Assembly (NCBI GenBank): GCA_018340375.1 | Contig: JAFFJZ010000001.1 | Location: 38,246,001 to 38,310,000 of the forward strand | Length of the DNA stretch: 64,000 nucleotides | Reading direction: 5' to 3' | DNA from: Gonatopus flavifemur | Lineage: Eukaryota; Arthropoda; Insecta; Hymenoptera; Dryinidae | In this document: positions 1-11,448 of the stretch, piece after piece | How the letters are laid out: each line of letters opens with the position of its first letter | Numbering within the stretch: the stretch's first letter is position 1 | Position numbers and translations under genes: made by a program | Notes under the pieces: model-generated | The model's input: only the letters and a program-made list of their open reading frames with translations | Told to the model about the DNA's origin: nothing | Database searches by the model: none

Positions 1-557
1 CTTTCAAACTGTCTTGAGAGTGTAGATTCACTGTATTGAAATAATAATTCACTCTTTAGGCAATTAAAAAATACCCCATCTTTTTGTTCAAGTGAAATTC
101 TTACTCTTCCGGATTCAGAGAGTATCGTATCAGCTGACAAGGCATTCGAGTTTCTCTGTCCATCAGATTCCAAAATTCAAATCGATCCTTTCAATATCCT
201 TTTATGATTTCCTGGAACCCATGAATACTTTCTTATTACTGCTGATTGCTTTTTGGATATGAATGATCCCAGTTCGGAATTATGGATGAAGATATAAGAA
301 CTCGATTCGCCCCCTTATCCAATATTATCAACAAAAACTTCCGGAAATCATCAAAGAACTCCATTTAGATGAATGTGGAGGAATTTATCTGCTTGCTTTC
401 TTCAAAATCATGCTGTTTTCTATTCACATATAATAATATACCTTTGTTGCCAAAGCAGTTCCATCTTACTCTTCCAATTTCATTGAGAGATAATTGCTAT
501 CAACTCTGCAATCAATTTGTCAACCACTGAATAGAATCAATCCAAATTACACACAAA

Positions 558-596
<39 letters not shown>

Positions 597-2309
597 TAGT
601 TGTATTATTGGAAATGTTACTCATTGAACTATCAAAAATCATTGGATTCTTCATTCCAATTCGAGAAGGGGTTGGTCCAAATTAGGGAATGATTGGAAAA
701 GAAGTATCCCATTAATTTCATTGCATTTCGCAACAATCCTATATAATGAGAATTCGTCTTTCGGCTTGCGCATGTATTTGTTTCATGCAGGTTCGTTTTC
801 GATGATCAAAATTCGTGTCTTGCTTTCGGTTTTAAATAGAACAGGAATGGAATATTTATTCCAAATTCGAATAAGACGCTGAATTCAAAATCCTCATAAA
901 TGAGTTGGTTTATTTGATGGGAAGTTACAGTTTCTCGTTGTTAACTTGGACTAAAGCATACGTGAGCAGGCACGGATATCTACGCTTGACATCGAAGTAG
1001 AAATTTACCGCTACGTGTACACATGTATGTTCATATATACATACAAACGTACATCGTCACCTCGCTTCATAACCGCAATGGTATGTTCCCACCGGAAACT
1101 TGGTAGTACATGTGTCAGGTTTAATACAGCTTCAAGGAAGAATAGATTTCCGTTGTTGCATGCATATCGGATGAATTAATAAATTCGAAAAATGATCATT
1201 ACATATTTAGTAATAGTCAAATCATCATTTGGATTTTGAACTAATTTGTATATTTCAATGTGTAAAATTTCTATCAAATCATTCACGTTCTGTAACTATA
1301 ATACACTAGTGGAAGCGAAAATTCGATACAAATTGTCCACATCATTCGACTGATTGAGAAACCTTTCAGAACGACTAGATTAAAATGATGTCACTTCGAA
1401 GAATTTGTAGTCGGAATAATGTCAAAATAACATCAATGGAAAATTTAGATGCAAAACGATAGAATCCAGGACGTACATATTGATCTTGATTGATTTGGAT
1501 GATTGAGAGGTCTCATATGTTCCATATGCTCGCACGGCATGGAATTCTTCATATGAACGGAATTACACCTCAGACTACTCAAAAGACGAATGGCAGGGTG
1601 ATTTTTGACATGCCGTATTCAGTAAAAAATTGACAACCCACGAAGTTTTGACTATTTTCTTTAATCCAGTTTAAATCTGTTGACAAACATTTTTTTGTTC
1701 AAGTCACGTATATCGAGAGAATTCGATTATTATATTCTCATCAGTATCTAACGGAATTGTTCGAATTTGAATTGCGGAATGGAGATGTATAAGAAATCTG
1801 CCAATTCGTGACCGTATTCTGGCACCAGAAACCAAACGGAATTATACAAAATTTTTTCAAAAAAACCAGACTTTTCAAACAGGGCAAAAAGTATTACTAC
1901 AACTATGTTGTTATATTCATTGTTGTAACGGAGCTTCAATTAATTCTTCATACATCAAGAATATGATCCGAGAACTATTTTCATCGTACATCGTTTGTTT
2001 TTTTATCTTATAGACGACTTAATGCAATGACTCTGCTGTAACTGAGTAGTATAACCACATATTCGATACGACCTAAAGTGGTTACAGACATTCATATCCA
2101 GACTCACATTCTCTCATATTGCCAAACGCTGTTGTTTCATGCAGGGCATGTGAGAACACTTGATTGCATGGGAATATGATATTTCCAATAGCCCCTTGTA
2201 GGAATCCCAACATGGCACAATGACAATATCGGTTGTTAGATTCACGGATGCCAGTTTCAACATCACGGGTTTCAACTGATAGCCTCTTCATCAGGGGTGT
2301 CATTTCGAA
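1..2309. other. AT-rich non-coding stretch, no gene seen
   Basis: I see no plausible exon, RNA gene or element with paired ends here. The short frames are explained by simple repeats or chance. The only distinct feature is the AC microsatellite, listed separately. An imperfect alternating purine-pyrimidine patch rich in ACATGTA-like words lies at about 1014-1055. Confidence 0.6.
549..593. repeat. (AC)n microsatellite
   Basis: An uninterrupted run of about 16 AC units occupies 561-593. It is preceded by an imperfect part with two AAC interruptions from about 549. A threonine/histidine-alternating frame across it is a by-product of the repeat. Such tracts are usually length-polymorphic. Confidence 0.97.
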
Positions 2310-2990
2310 TCGCTTGTATTCCCCAAATTTCTTCCAAAGAAGACGTATCAAATGGAATCGAATTTTAACCCAGAGGAAATTCTCACCAAAGACTGGCGCA
2401 AGATTCACGAAGATGGGCCGAGCCCAGGTTACTATGGTTATCATGGTGCAACTCTGACATGATAACATCATTCGAACTTCAGCCCGATAGTTTCTACAAT
2501 CAAGACCCAACACTGGGGATAGGGTTATAACAGCATTCGCCATCAATGGCAAACAGTATACAAATTTGTCTGCCAGGGAAGAGCCAACTCTGTCGTAATC
2601 TCGCGGTAGTGTTGTGCTCATCTCACGCCAATTGTCACTTCTATTCTTCATTTTGGTTGAAAATGGAAAAAAAATATGCATTCAGTATCGTCGATATGGA
2701 CTGAATAAATGTCGGAGAATTCCAAGAAGTTCGAACTTATGGGGCACACAAGTCCACTGTCCTAGCATTGCAGTAGACGCGTGCTAGAACAGATGAAGAA
2801 TTCTCTCTGTTACGGAATCTTATGTATCCATCAAATGCTTGGTTCGCCACTCGCAAGACACAAGCAACACCCTAGTGAGCGTTATTGCAATTTGCCGCTT
2901 GAAAAGGGAGTTTCATCCTGGGCCAAGTTACCACCCATGCCTACTCCAACATGACTTCCGAAATGACATGGTTGACAGTCAAGTCCAACT
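2310..2990. repeat. Dispersed repeat, copy 1
   Basis: This segment aligns base by base, with many substitutions and small indels, to 32310-32995 in the same orientation. Shared landmarks include ACTGGCGCAAG / GCTGGCGCAAG, the stretch TAGTTTCTACAATCAAG, AACAGATGAAGAAT, TTCGCCACTCG and a block around CTTGAAAAGGGAGTTTC. The minus-strand frame at 2082-2681 (199 codons, the longest in the window) crosses it. The matching frame in copy 2 is only 87 codons and changes at many residues, so I read this as a non-coding transposable-element remnant. The outer ends are not defined, and no terminal inverted repeat was found. Confidence 0.8.
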
Positions 2991-3033
2991 TCAGGGAGAA
3001 AAAAATTATACTCCTTTTTCTTAATTTGCTTGC

Positions 3034-3243
3034 TAAACCAGAAACGGGAAGGTTTGTCGAATGAATTTCAACATAAAAATACGGGAGATTACGAATGAAT
3101 AACTGAATTTCACTATTCGCTTTATGAAATTCAACGTTCAGCGTTTGGAATTTCAATCCTACCTATTACTTTTCCAACAATATTCGTGATTTTCCGTATT
3201 CTGATGTACAATTCATCTTATAAACCTTCCTGTTTCTGGTTTA
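3034..3243. mobile_element. Foldback element (hairpin MITE), ~210 bp
   Basis: The left arm starts TAAACCAGAAACGGGAAGG. The right arm, read in reverse complement, starts TAAACCAGAAACAGGAAGG. Similarity continues about 70-80 bases inward (GATGAATT, AATACGG and TCACGAAT-like blocks). It sits directly beside repeat copy 1. No target duplication was resolved. Confidence 0.8.
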
Positions 3244-5121
3244 CCAAGAAAAATAAAAAAAATTCTTATATTTTCGAACGGCGGTTTTCCCCGTATTAAC
3301 TGTCAGCCTTGCGCCCAACCATATTCTATCGTCAAGATCAGCGGCACAAAGAAAAGTTTATATCAAAGATTACTATATTTTTATGGTACTCGTGGGATAT
3401 ACTTTATTATCAGGCTCAAAATTATATTTATTTCAAATTATAACATATTTATCTTCATCCTTACGAGAGAGTATGGTGAATGCTCGTATAATTGTGGTTC
3501 ATAGCGACATAATCAAATATATCCCAAAAGTACAGTATAAATATGCTAATATCTAATGTAAAGTTTTTACTGTGGGAGTCTGAGGAATTTTTATACAAGA
3601 ACTATTGAAATAGCATGATCAGAAATGGCATTTCTATCGAGAGGGAGAATTCCATAACCCTAATACTCGTCGGTTAAATTTTTCACAATAACAGAACGTG
3701 ATCAAGCGTCACATACTATTCGCTGAAACATGGATCTGTTGAGTGGATTCAAATGATTCTCCTCATGGAATTCCTACAATAACCTTTATCATGCTCTTGT
3801 TCGAAGCATTATAACGAATTGTATGTTCCATAATATACAAAATGTATTTGACACATCATGATCATCATCATTGGTTATGCTTATAACAGGGAGCGCCGAG
3901 AAATAATATGGGATACAGAAATCACTAATGATTCAGTGAAAAAAGTTCAGAAGAAGTTTGATATAGGAACTGAACAAGCAGTATAAGATAATGAGAAATT
4001 GAAAGTTTTTCAAGTCGGAGGAGCCAGGAAAAGAAGAGAAGAGAACTTACAAAGATTTGATCGATAAAGAATGAGGATTTCGAAGTTATTTAATACACAT
4101 TGATAAAGTTACAAAAAGATGTAATAGCTTTCAACTTGTTGAGATTTGATTGAAATGGGAAATTCAAAGATCTTCCAGCGGTGGGAAGAGTCAAAGAAGT
4201 ATAGAATCGTTGGGAGAAGGTGAATGTCATTAAGATCCATCAGCGTGGTTCAATGGAAGTTTGAAGACATAGGAATTGAAAATTTATTGAACATATCAGT
4301 AGAATTCCCATAGACTTGTTGAATTTTCGGGTCGTCTTCCAGATATTTCAAAGAGAATGATGATGTGATGGATCGCGTGATGGAATCTTATTCATTCTCT
4401 CTTCCATAAAAGAAACATATTCAAGAATTGCCTACTTCGAGTTGAATTGGTCATGTATACGATCAATTCGCTTACAATTGGGAGAGTCATTGCGACATTC
4501 GCTTACAATTGGGAGAGTCATTACGACATTCGCCCACAGAAATTGGTCGCAGCAAAATTTCTCCACGAATGAGGAACTTTTCATCATCATTCTGTGGATT
4601 TTCCTTCCTTTTTTGAAGGAGCCAACATTTGAAAACGCAGAAGAATTCCCCAAACTGAGAGAGTTTAATACTCATTCCTTTAGAGAATTGTCCTACTGTT
4701 GATGCATTGAAAAAAAAAATCCTTCGACGATCGGAGGACAACTTTCCATAATTTTCACAGTATTATAATTGTGCCCGACAGTATCCAAATATACAGCGCA
4801 GTTGTGTGCACTATTCTATTTTCTCAATATATTCCGCAAAGCAATAATAGAGATGCAGGATTGATGATTAACAATAATTTTGAGATTTAGTCAAACTAGG
4901 AGAAAAAAATTAGAAAGCTTAGTGTCAGTTAGGATGATCAAATTGAACTGATTTATTCAATCTTCTCGCTATGATCGCGAGCAGAACAGAACTTTTGACC
5001 GATGTTTTATTTTTATCCTAATAAGCATTGACCTCACCTTCTTCGATGTAATCATAGAAAAGAGTCTATCTTTTATATCGATTGTGTACCTTTGTTTGTT
5101 GTTTTTGAAGGTAGGAAAGTA
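3244..5121. other. Non-coding stretch with no gene seen
   Basis: Nothing gene-like was found apart from a small tandem duplication at 4466-4537. A single element-like end (reverse complement CCCACAGTAAAAACTTTA, near 3558-3575) resembles the termini of the palindrome at 34715, but no partner end was found nearby. Confidence 0.5.
4466..4537. repeat. 31-bp tandem duplication
   Basis: Two adjacent copies of a 31-base unit starting ATTCGCTTACAATTGGGAG occupy 4466-4496 and 4497-4527. They differ at one position (TTGCGAC versus TTACGAC). A partial third copy (ATTCGCCCAC) follows. The near identity points to a recent local duplication. Confidence 0.93.
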
Positions 5122-5425
5122 CCCACACAGCACTTTTAATCTTCAAGATATCTTGGGGAACTATTCAGAAAAGTTCAAGAAGTCTTATGCAACACTAAAA
5201 GATATCTTTGAGATGTCTAAAACAGTTCTCACTTTCAAAAGATATCTAAAAGATGTATTTTAGAAGATCCAAAACCTGTCTTTTGGCATGATATTTTTTA
5301 GACATCTTATAGAAATCTGTCAGAAGTGAGAACTGTTTTGGACATCTCAAAGATATCTCTTCTCGTTGCATGAGACTTCTCAAGGTTGTTTTGAGATATC
5401 TTGTAGACATGGAATGTTTTGTGGG
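5122..5425. mobile_element. Foldback element of the AAGATATCT hairpin group
   Basis: The ends are CCCACA and TGTGGG. The two arms, each about 140-150 bases, match along most of their length. Paired blocks include AAGATATCTTTGAGATGTC and AAAACAGTTCTCACTT, with AGATGTCT blocks near the centre. Repeated AAGATATCT words occur throughout. A related but shorter hairpin lies at 15449-15640. No coding capacity is present, so it is a non-autonomous palindromic element. Confidence 0.88.
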
Positions 5426-7012
5426 AATAATTTGAGTTCCATCATGGGAGTGAGTTGGATCCTCTCAGAATGAAAAAAAAGAACCTTCCTCAATTTCACA
5501 ACCATACATTTTTCATTTCATTCTTTATCATATTTCGCAAATGAACTCTACAGGATTATAACACTCCAAAAAGCGAGGTTATAGTGTAATAGGGATGTAA
5601 ATTTAAAATGAGTCACATTATGTATAATTGGACGATCGTAACTCTTTTCTTTGCAAATTCTTCGGTCACCTGCCTTGTTTTTCCCATTCTGCAACCCTCA
5701 ACCATTCAGCCAACCCTTACTAATATTTCTACTTGATCGTCTTTTTTTCCTTCATTTTTTTCTTCTCTCCTTGTCTCTATCCCAATAGTCCTCTTAAGGG
5801 GGAAATGACACTCCGCAGCTGGGAAAACTTTGCCTCGTTTCGAATTTGTAATCCGACTCCAAGTTTTATAAAGAATTTACATTTATAAAAAGCCATTCGG
5901 GATTGAAATACCGCGAGACCGTTGGTAACCATCATGAAGTAAGAAAGAGGAAAAAAGAGAAAGAAAATGGTAATGTGGAGAGAATGGATACATAGAATGT
6001 GAGAATTTTCTTTCGAATGTATCAGGATGCACATTTTCGAGAATATTGTGTTGTAATATCTATGAATGCAACGTTTATTGCATTTTGTATGAACGGAATC
6101 ATGTACTTGTTGGTTCTATCGAATTGTACTCTTCTCTCATGTATTTTAATCTAACACGAAAATTTTGAATGACAATATAATTTTCATATGGTCAACCGAA
6201 CTCCATAGTTATATAATTAGAATCTGTTCGGAGAAGGAACATGATTCCCCTCTACTCGTCGTTCTACGGAGTTGCCTCTTATGTACTGAAGTTTCGATAT
6301 CTCCTCTATATTCCAAGTAGAAGAGAATGAAATTTCCTCTTATATGTTATGTAGAGAAATCATACGAATCGATGGTCTCTGAATTGTGAATAGATATAAT
6401 TCCATATAAATTATATTTGAAAGAGGAGGGAATGGAAAAATGTTAATCGTGAAACATGTTGAAAAGAATGAACCATTGTTTGTTCTTTTTACTCTTTGTT
6501 CAGAGGTATTAACAAACAATGACTTCGACGATAAAAGCCAGAGAAAATGGTTGAATTCCTTATTCAAGTCGAGTCCTCTCATTTTCTAGATATGAATGTA
6601 TCGTTGAACAATGACTTTCCTTCAACGAGGAGATTATTCTCATTGTAGTTATGTAGAATGTCGATTGCAATGAATAATGAAAACAGCTGTTGATGAAAAC
6701 AATCGGAATTGATCGATAAGGAAAATACTTTGCGATTATAAATGTTTTCATTACATTGGAATTGATATGTGCGTCTTTACCTTGTTCGAAAATCGAAACT
6801 CTGACTCGAAATAGATTCTCCATGTCTGTTCGGGGCATCAGCGTGCGTCTTCCTTTCTCCTTTTTGGAAGAGAATTTTTATGGAAGGTTTTCATTAAAGC
6901 TTCCATCCCGAAGGTCGCCATGAAAATCGTTAATTAACTATGGCATGGTAATTCGTTGGATACTTCAGTTTAACGGAGGAACGATAATTCTGACCAAGTT
7001 CGTGTATTTACT
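5426..7012. other. Non-coding stretch with no gene seen
   Basis: No element with paired ends and no exon-like block was found. The short antisense frames between 5777 and 6838 have no recognisable motif. Confidence 0.5.
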
Positions 7013-7852
7013 ATGGAAGAGAATGAGAAAGTTAAGATTTTTTTGAAGCGCGTGGAAGAATATTTTCCTCTGGGAGAGACGCTAATCGTTCATGGACAAT
7101 TAAAAGTTCTGGGAATTGATTACAAGATGAAATATTATGCTCAATATCGGAAATATGGAATCAGTTTTAATTTCAATTCGCATCAGTTTCGAATATCGTA
7201 TCCTCCTGATAAGGATGCTCATAAGCATGAAGAGACTTCACTGATGATTGATAATGATACGCACATTAACAGAAAACTTCTCTCCAGGTTGAGGAATATT
7301 TATTTCATTACATTATTGCGCTTATGCAGTTTGTGATAAATCGATTTTGATAACGGATAATTTAGAATGTAATAAAGTGAAATGATAGAAAATTCCTACA
7401 AATAGTTTCCCGTTATTTATTCATCATCCGTCACATATTTTTTTCATATATATGCCTACAAACTGTTTTCCTTTTATTGTCACTTGAGATTCCTAATGGA
7501 TTGACAGCGGATGAGATGCACATACATGTAAAAATTCGAATACACGAAGCTTTTGGATTAGAATCGTATTGAACATCATGAATTATATGAATACGGAATT
7601 GTAGTGGAGATGAAAACGAAGCGAGGATTGCAAATATTCCTTGTATCCTACAAAAAAGACATTGTTCCATGTAAAACAAAAAAAATCACATTTATCGTCG
7701 AATGCGTTTTGTATGAAAGAACAATGTCATGGAACTCCATGCAGTACTTTTTCACATCTGATGAGTTTTATACATCATCCTCATTTGATGGGTCCAATGA
7801 AATACGTATGCAGATGAATTTCTCTGAATTCAATTTTAAACACATTTTGTGA
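7013..7852 (+). pseudogene. Unrecognised coding-like locus, apparently frame-broken
   Basis: I do not recognise a family. A 107-codon frame opens at 7013 (TTTACTATGG start context). It has a charged, protein-like composition at its N-terminus (MEENEKVKIFLKRVEEYF, then a Tyr-rich stretch). About 170 bases after its stop, a second frame reads NGLTADEMHIHVKIRIHEAF and stops at about 7571. A third frame then runs from about 7562 to 7852 (VVEMKTKRGLQIFLVSYKK...) and ends FNFKHIL. The last two frames overlap, so a single indel would join them. CTCTCCAG at 7280-7287 resembles a 3' splice site; the base pair after it is a weak donor. Options are a decayed gene, an intron-containing small gene, or chance. 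No domain was identified. Confidence 0.22.
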
Positions 7853-8166
7853 AATAAGGAAAGGTAGCTAATCATACAATTATAAACATATCCATTAACA
7901 TGACAGGGCAACTAGTGAGCACTGAATTCGTAATTTCACAACGATTCCAATTCCGTAATGAACAAATATCTCAGCGGTCGAGATTATTTGGTATGGTATT
8001 ATGAATATGTATGAAACATTCTCATGCTCCATAAATATGTCATGAACAGAGCATAAAATTACTTGTATACGTGCAGTAATTTATCCAAAATCTTCATGCA
8101 CAATATTTATATCAATCATTCGCGACAATGAATATTAGCAATGATTTGAAGCCTTATAGGATAAAT

Positions 8167-8540
8167 ATCACGGAGAAAAAGGAATTCACTGTGGCAGTGA
8201 AATCTACTTTTGCTGGGTTCCTTTTGCCAGAGCAGCAAATTTTTTACTGTGACAGCAGACTATTTGCAGTTTCAGCAATCTTGTTAGCTGCGACAGCGAA
8301 TTTTTAGCTGTGGCAGCGAGAAATGTTTGCTATCCCAGCAAAATTTGTTTGCTATTCTGTATATAATACTGAAAATTTGCTGGCGGAGCAAACATTTTTT
8401 GCTGCCACAGCTAAAAAATTGCTGTCGTAGCTAACACGATTGCTGTTATAGCAAATTTTTAGCTAGGTCAGCAAAAAATTTCGCTATTCTATATATAATA
8501 CCTCGATTTGCTGCGTCAGCAAATTTTTCCTCTCCGTGAT
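8167..8540. mobile_element. Foldback element ending ATCACGGAGA, ~374 bp
   Basis: The termini are ATCACGGAGAAAAAGGAA and, in reverse complement, ATCACGGAGAGGAAAAATTT. The interior is an array of short near-palindromes of the form AGCTGYNRCAGC separated by AAATTTTT-like spacers (for example GCTGTGACAGC, GCTGCGACAGC, GCTGTGGCAGC). The segment GCTATTCTGTATATAATAC recurs as GCTATTCTATATATAATAC about 145 bases later, so the core also holds a direct duplication. There is no reading frame of note. Confidence 0.87.
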
Positions 8541-8609
8541 AGTATGCCATAACTCTCAGAATTTATCAAAGAGGGATGGTTCATAAAACTGGTTCGGTAT
8601 TCCACGGTG

Positions 8610-8787
8610 CATGGAGAAAAATGATGTTGTTGATATTTGGATAGTCAAAAATTAGCTGTGATAGCTATTTTTTAGATGTGGGAACAAAAGTCATGGGAGC
8701 AAAAATCTAGCTTTTGCAGCATTTTTTTCCGCTATCCAAATATCAAATACGCGAAACAGCTACTACAGCTAATTATTTTGTTCCGTG
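8610..8787. mobile_element. Short foldback related by its ends to the CACGGA group
   Basis: The left end (CATGGAGAAAAATGA) and right end (reverse complement CACGGAACAAAATAA) are imperfect partners. Inside, GATATTTGGATAG pairs with CTATCCAAATATC, and TTAGCTGTGATAGCT pairs with AGCTACTACAGCTAA. It lies only 70 bases from the element at 8167, which uses the same kind of AGCTGNNNNAGCT units. Confidence 0.75.
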
Positions 8788-9255
8788 TGTAAGAACGCGA
8801 ATAATAATGGATGATGTTATCCTGGGACAGTTGAACAATTGTTTCGAATTATCACTTAATCTGCATGAATAATTTCTTTGTGTCAGATTGAAACTTTGGT
8901 GATGAGTCATTTTTAATTATTTCGTGACAAAATTATTCCACTAATTCAATCGCTAGTTATAAGTAACACTTCTATCCATTTGACAGTAACTGTCCAAGAC
9001 TTCCAACTCAATCCTGAATTCAATACAAGAGTTTCACAACCATCAATGCAGAAATTTGATATTGGCCATGAATCTATTCTTCTTTCTTCAACCAGTTGAC
9101 TGATCATGAAATGTTTGGAAACGTGTGTTCAATTTCACTTCTAAAGAATTGCACCAAAATCACTTCAATACGAAAAGTAGGATGGTAAATATCATGAGGA
9201 TTTTGTCAGGTGAAGTTGACTGATTCTGATTGTCAAGGTCCCCAACCAGAACCTA

Positions 9256-9544
9256 ACAACAGGCACAGTACTGCACCAGTACTGGTCAAGACTGGCAGGA
9301 AACTGGCATTCATCTGAAATGATAACGCTTCTCTGTACTGGGGCTTGAGTACTAATACTATTATTCGCAATCAGTGCAGTGCCTGTACTGGATCAGGACC
9401 TGGCCAGCATTGAGCTCTCAGTACGGGTTTATCAGTCCACGCATAGTAGTGTATTTCTGGGTATCCAGTACTGATCCCGTACATGTTGACCACGTGTTGA
9501 AGACTCAATACCGGCACTTTACTGCGCCTGTTGTCAACATTGGC
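9256..9544. mobile_element. MITE-like element with ACAACAGGCRCAGTA ends
   Basis: The left end ACAACAGGCACAGTA matches the reverse complement of the right end, ACAACAGGCGCAGTA, at 14 of 15 bases. The interior is rich in CCAGTACTGG and TACTGGTCAAGACTGGC-type words, many of them palindromic. It is locally more GC-rich than its surroundings. No coding potential is seen. Confidence 0.72.
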
Positions 9545-10689
9545 ATAATTCGGATTTTTCTGATTGAGTTATACATCAAGGCAATGCCACATTTAAACAC
9601 AATTATGCTTCGGATAAGAACCTTAGAAGAATCGATATAATTCCACACGGGTAATTTGAAGTTTTTTCATTTCCTGAATTATTGAATATTCCACTAAATA
9701 TCACTCCCAACATTCCGATGAATTTAATCGAACCCTTTCTAACGAAATTCGAATTAACTATACGCAATATCGTGTTACTGTTATCGAATATTATGAAGAG
9801 ATGACATGAGTAATGATTCACGCTCATCTAGAAATTGGTATCGACCTTTGTCGAGTCTCGAAAAATCTTATTTTTGACAAAAAATGGCACAAATATCATG
9901 AAGTGATTATTAGATTTTTCAAGTATAATTCTTTGGATCGGATCCTGCGAATAAGTTTTGTCAAGCCGAGAAATTTGTAGTTGCACAGAAGAATATTCTA
10001 AGGAGTTGACTGAAGAATTCGAGTGGTGGGAGTACATGTGAGGAATATGACATTGGAATTTATAATTCATCTTATTATGACAATCAGATGTTAGACAGAG
10101 AAGATGGAATGTATGATGCCTATCCTTCAAAATGATGAGTTTTCCAACAGTCAAGCGATAATGAATGTTCGATCAAGCAGGGAGTGTATACCTATATTAT
10201 TCACACTCTAGCGCCGTATACAAGATGTAATAGGAATCATATTCATCGTGTGTACAAGTGATTGCACATGAATGCATGTATCTAGCGGAGGATAGGAGCA
10301 GGAACAGAGAGGAAAATATGTTCCTGGACGTGTTGATTTTCAGTGGTGAACCATCCGAAATGCTTTCAGTTCTGCCAATTAATTTTGATTATGAAAACAT
10401 TGATTTTGAGCAGGGTTGAAGTTTGATTTTTGTTGTTTTCTTCTATTCTGTTTCAAAACTTTCCCTGTTGCTTCTTGGTTGTCATATTTTTTTTATGCTA
10501 ATTTCCTGCATCACTCATGTTTTTGGGGTATGAGAACAATCTGCAACAAACCTACATGCTAGTCTGATTCACTGGCACATGGAATATTTATCGATAATAC
10601 ATATTTCCTACGAATATGATTTCCTGGACTACAAATATGATTTTCCCTCTGAGTTTTAGAGGGTTAATGTGGGAGTTCCTTTAAACGTT
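9545..10689. other. Non-coding stretch with no gene seen
   Basis: No paired inverted repeats, splice-site pairs or recognisable frames were found. The antisense frames at 9603-9827 and 9828-10154 have no motif I know. Confidence 0.5.
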
Positions 10690-11078
10690 CCCGTACAGCA
10701 CAACCACCGATTCTCCACCCAGGACTTCGGTGGACTGGAAGTGGAGAATCAGTGAAGAAATGAGAGCCGTGGAAATAAGGGAGGAATGAGGGAGAGTCTC
10801 CGTTGAGGCAACGGAGAGGCGACGTGGATTTGTCCGCCCCCTTTATTTTCAATAAAATTTATGTTGGATTCACTCATTGAAATTTGGTTGTATAAATCGA
10901 CAGATATGAATTTCATTGAGAATAAAGGGGGCGGACAAATCCACGTCGCCTCTCCGTTGCCTCAACGGAGACTTTCCCTTATTTCTCCCTTATTTCCACG
11001 GCTCTCATTTCTCCACTGATTCTCCACCTCCAGTCCCCCGAAGTCCTGGGTGGAGGATCGGCGGTTGTGCTGTACGGG
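10690..11078. mobile_element. GC-rich long inverted repeat, arms ~168 bp, short loop
   Basis: The element begins CCCGTACAGCACAACC and ends with its reverse complement. The arms run inward to AATAAAGGGGGCGGACAAAT and are separated by an AT-rich loop of about 50 bases (about 10861-10910). I count roughly ten mismatches per arm, about 94% identity. The arms are clearly more GC-rich than the flanks. Each arm read outward from the loop is open for about 50 codons and gives near-identical peptides (shared GADKSTSPLRCLNGD), but most base differences change the amino acid, so coding is unlikely. It is probably a young foldback transposon; both ends are flanked by TT. Confidence 0.93.
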
Positions 11079-11205
11079 TTAGAAGAATTACCACTGATAT
11101 TAAGAGGAAGATGTACTAGGCTCATATTATAGAGAAGATTCTAATTTTTAGAATATGATTTCTTGAGTGTATGTGTTTGTATTAATTCCCACAACTACGG
11201 TCTTA

Positions 11206-11448
11206 TTACACTGAGAAAAATTATCAGCTAGGATATTGAGGATATACTTGCATTTCAAGGTTATATACCAAACGTTCTCATCAAAAGCATCAGACTTTCT
11301 ATTATAAAATGTCATCATCCTACCATTAACTCCCAGAAAGTCTAGTACTTTTGAAGAGAATGTTTGGTATATAACTTCAGAATGCAAGTATATCCGCAAT
11401 ATACTAGCGAGTCTAGTAATTTATAATAGACAATTTTTCTCCGTGTAA
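11206..11448. mobile_element. Hairpin MITE, copy A of a two-copy pair
   Basis: The ends are TTACACTGAGAAAAATTAT and, in reverse complement, TTACACGGAGAAAAATTGT. The arms pair through GGATATACTTGCATT, GTTATATACCAAAC and CTTTTGAAGAGAATG-type blocks around a centre near TCATCCTACCATTAACTCC. The same sequence with the same hairpin recurs at 13541-13796, which proves an interspersed family. Confidence 0.92.

Noticed and set aside
2082..2681. 199-codon minus-strand frame as a protein gene
   Set aside because: It overlaps dispersed repeat copy 1. The homologous frame in copy 2 is broken and changed at many residues, and no domain is recognisable.
8186..8530. Repeated units with spacers as a CRISPR-like array
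   Set aside because: Units are short and variable, spacers are AT-rich repeats rather than unique sequence, and the block is enclosed by transposon-type inverted ends in a eukaryotic context.
10664..11119. Two similar peptides encoded in opposite orientations as a duplicated gene pair
   Set aside because: They are the two arms of one inverted repeat, and most base differences between the arms change the amino acid.
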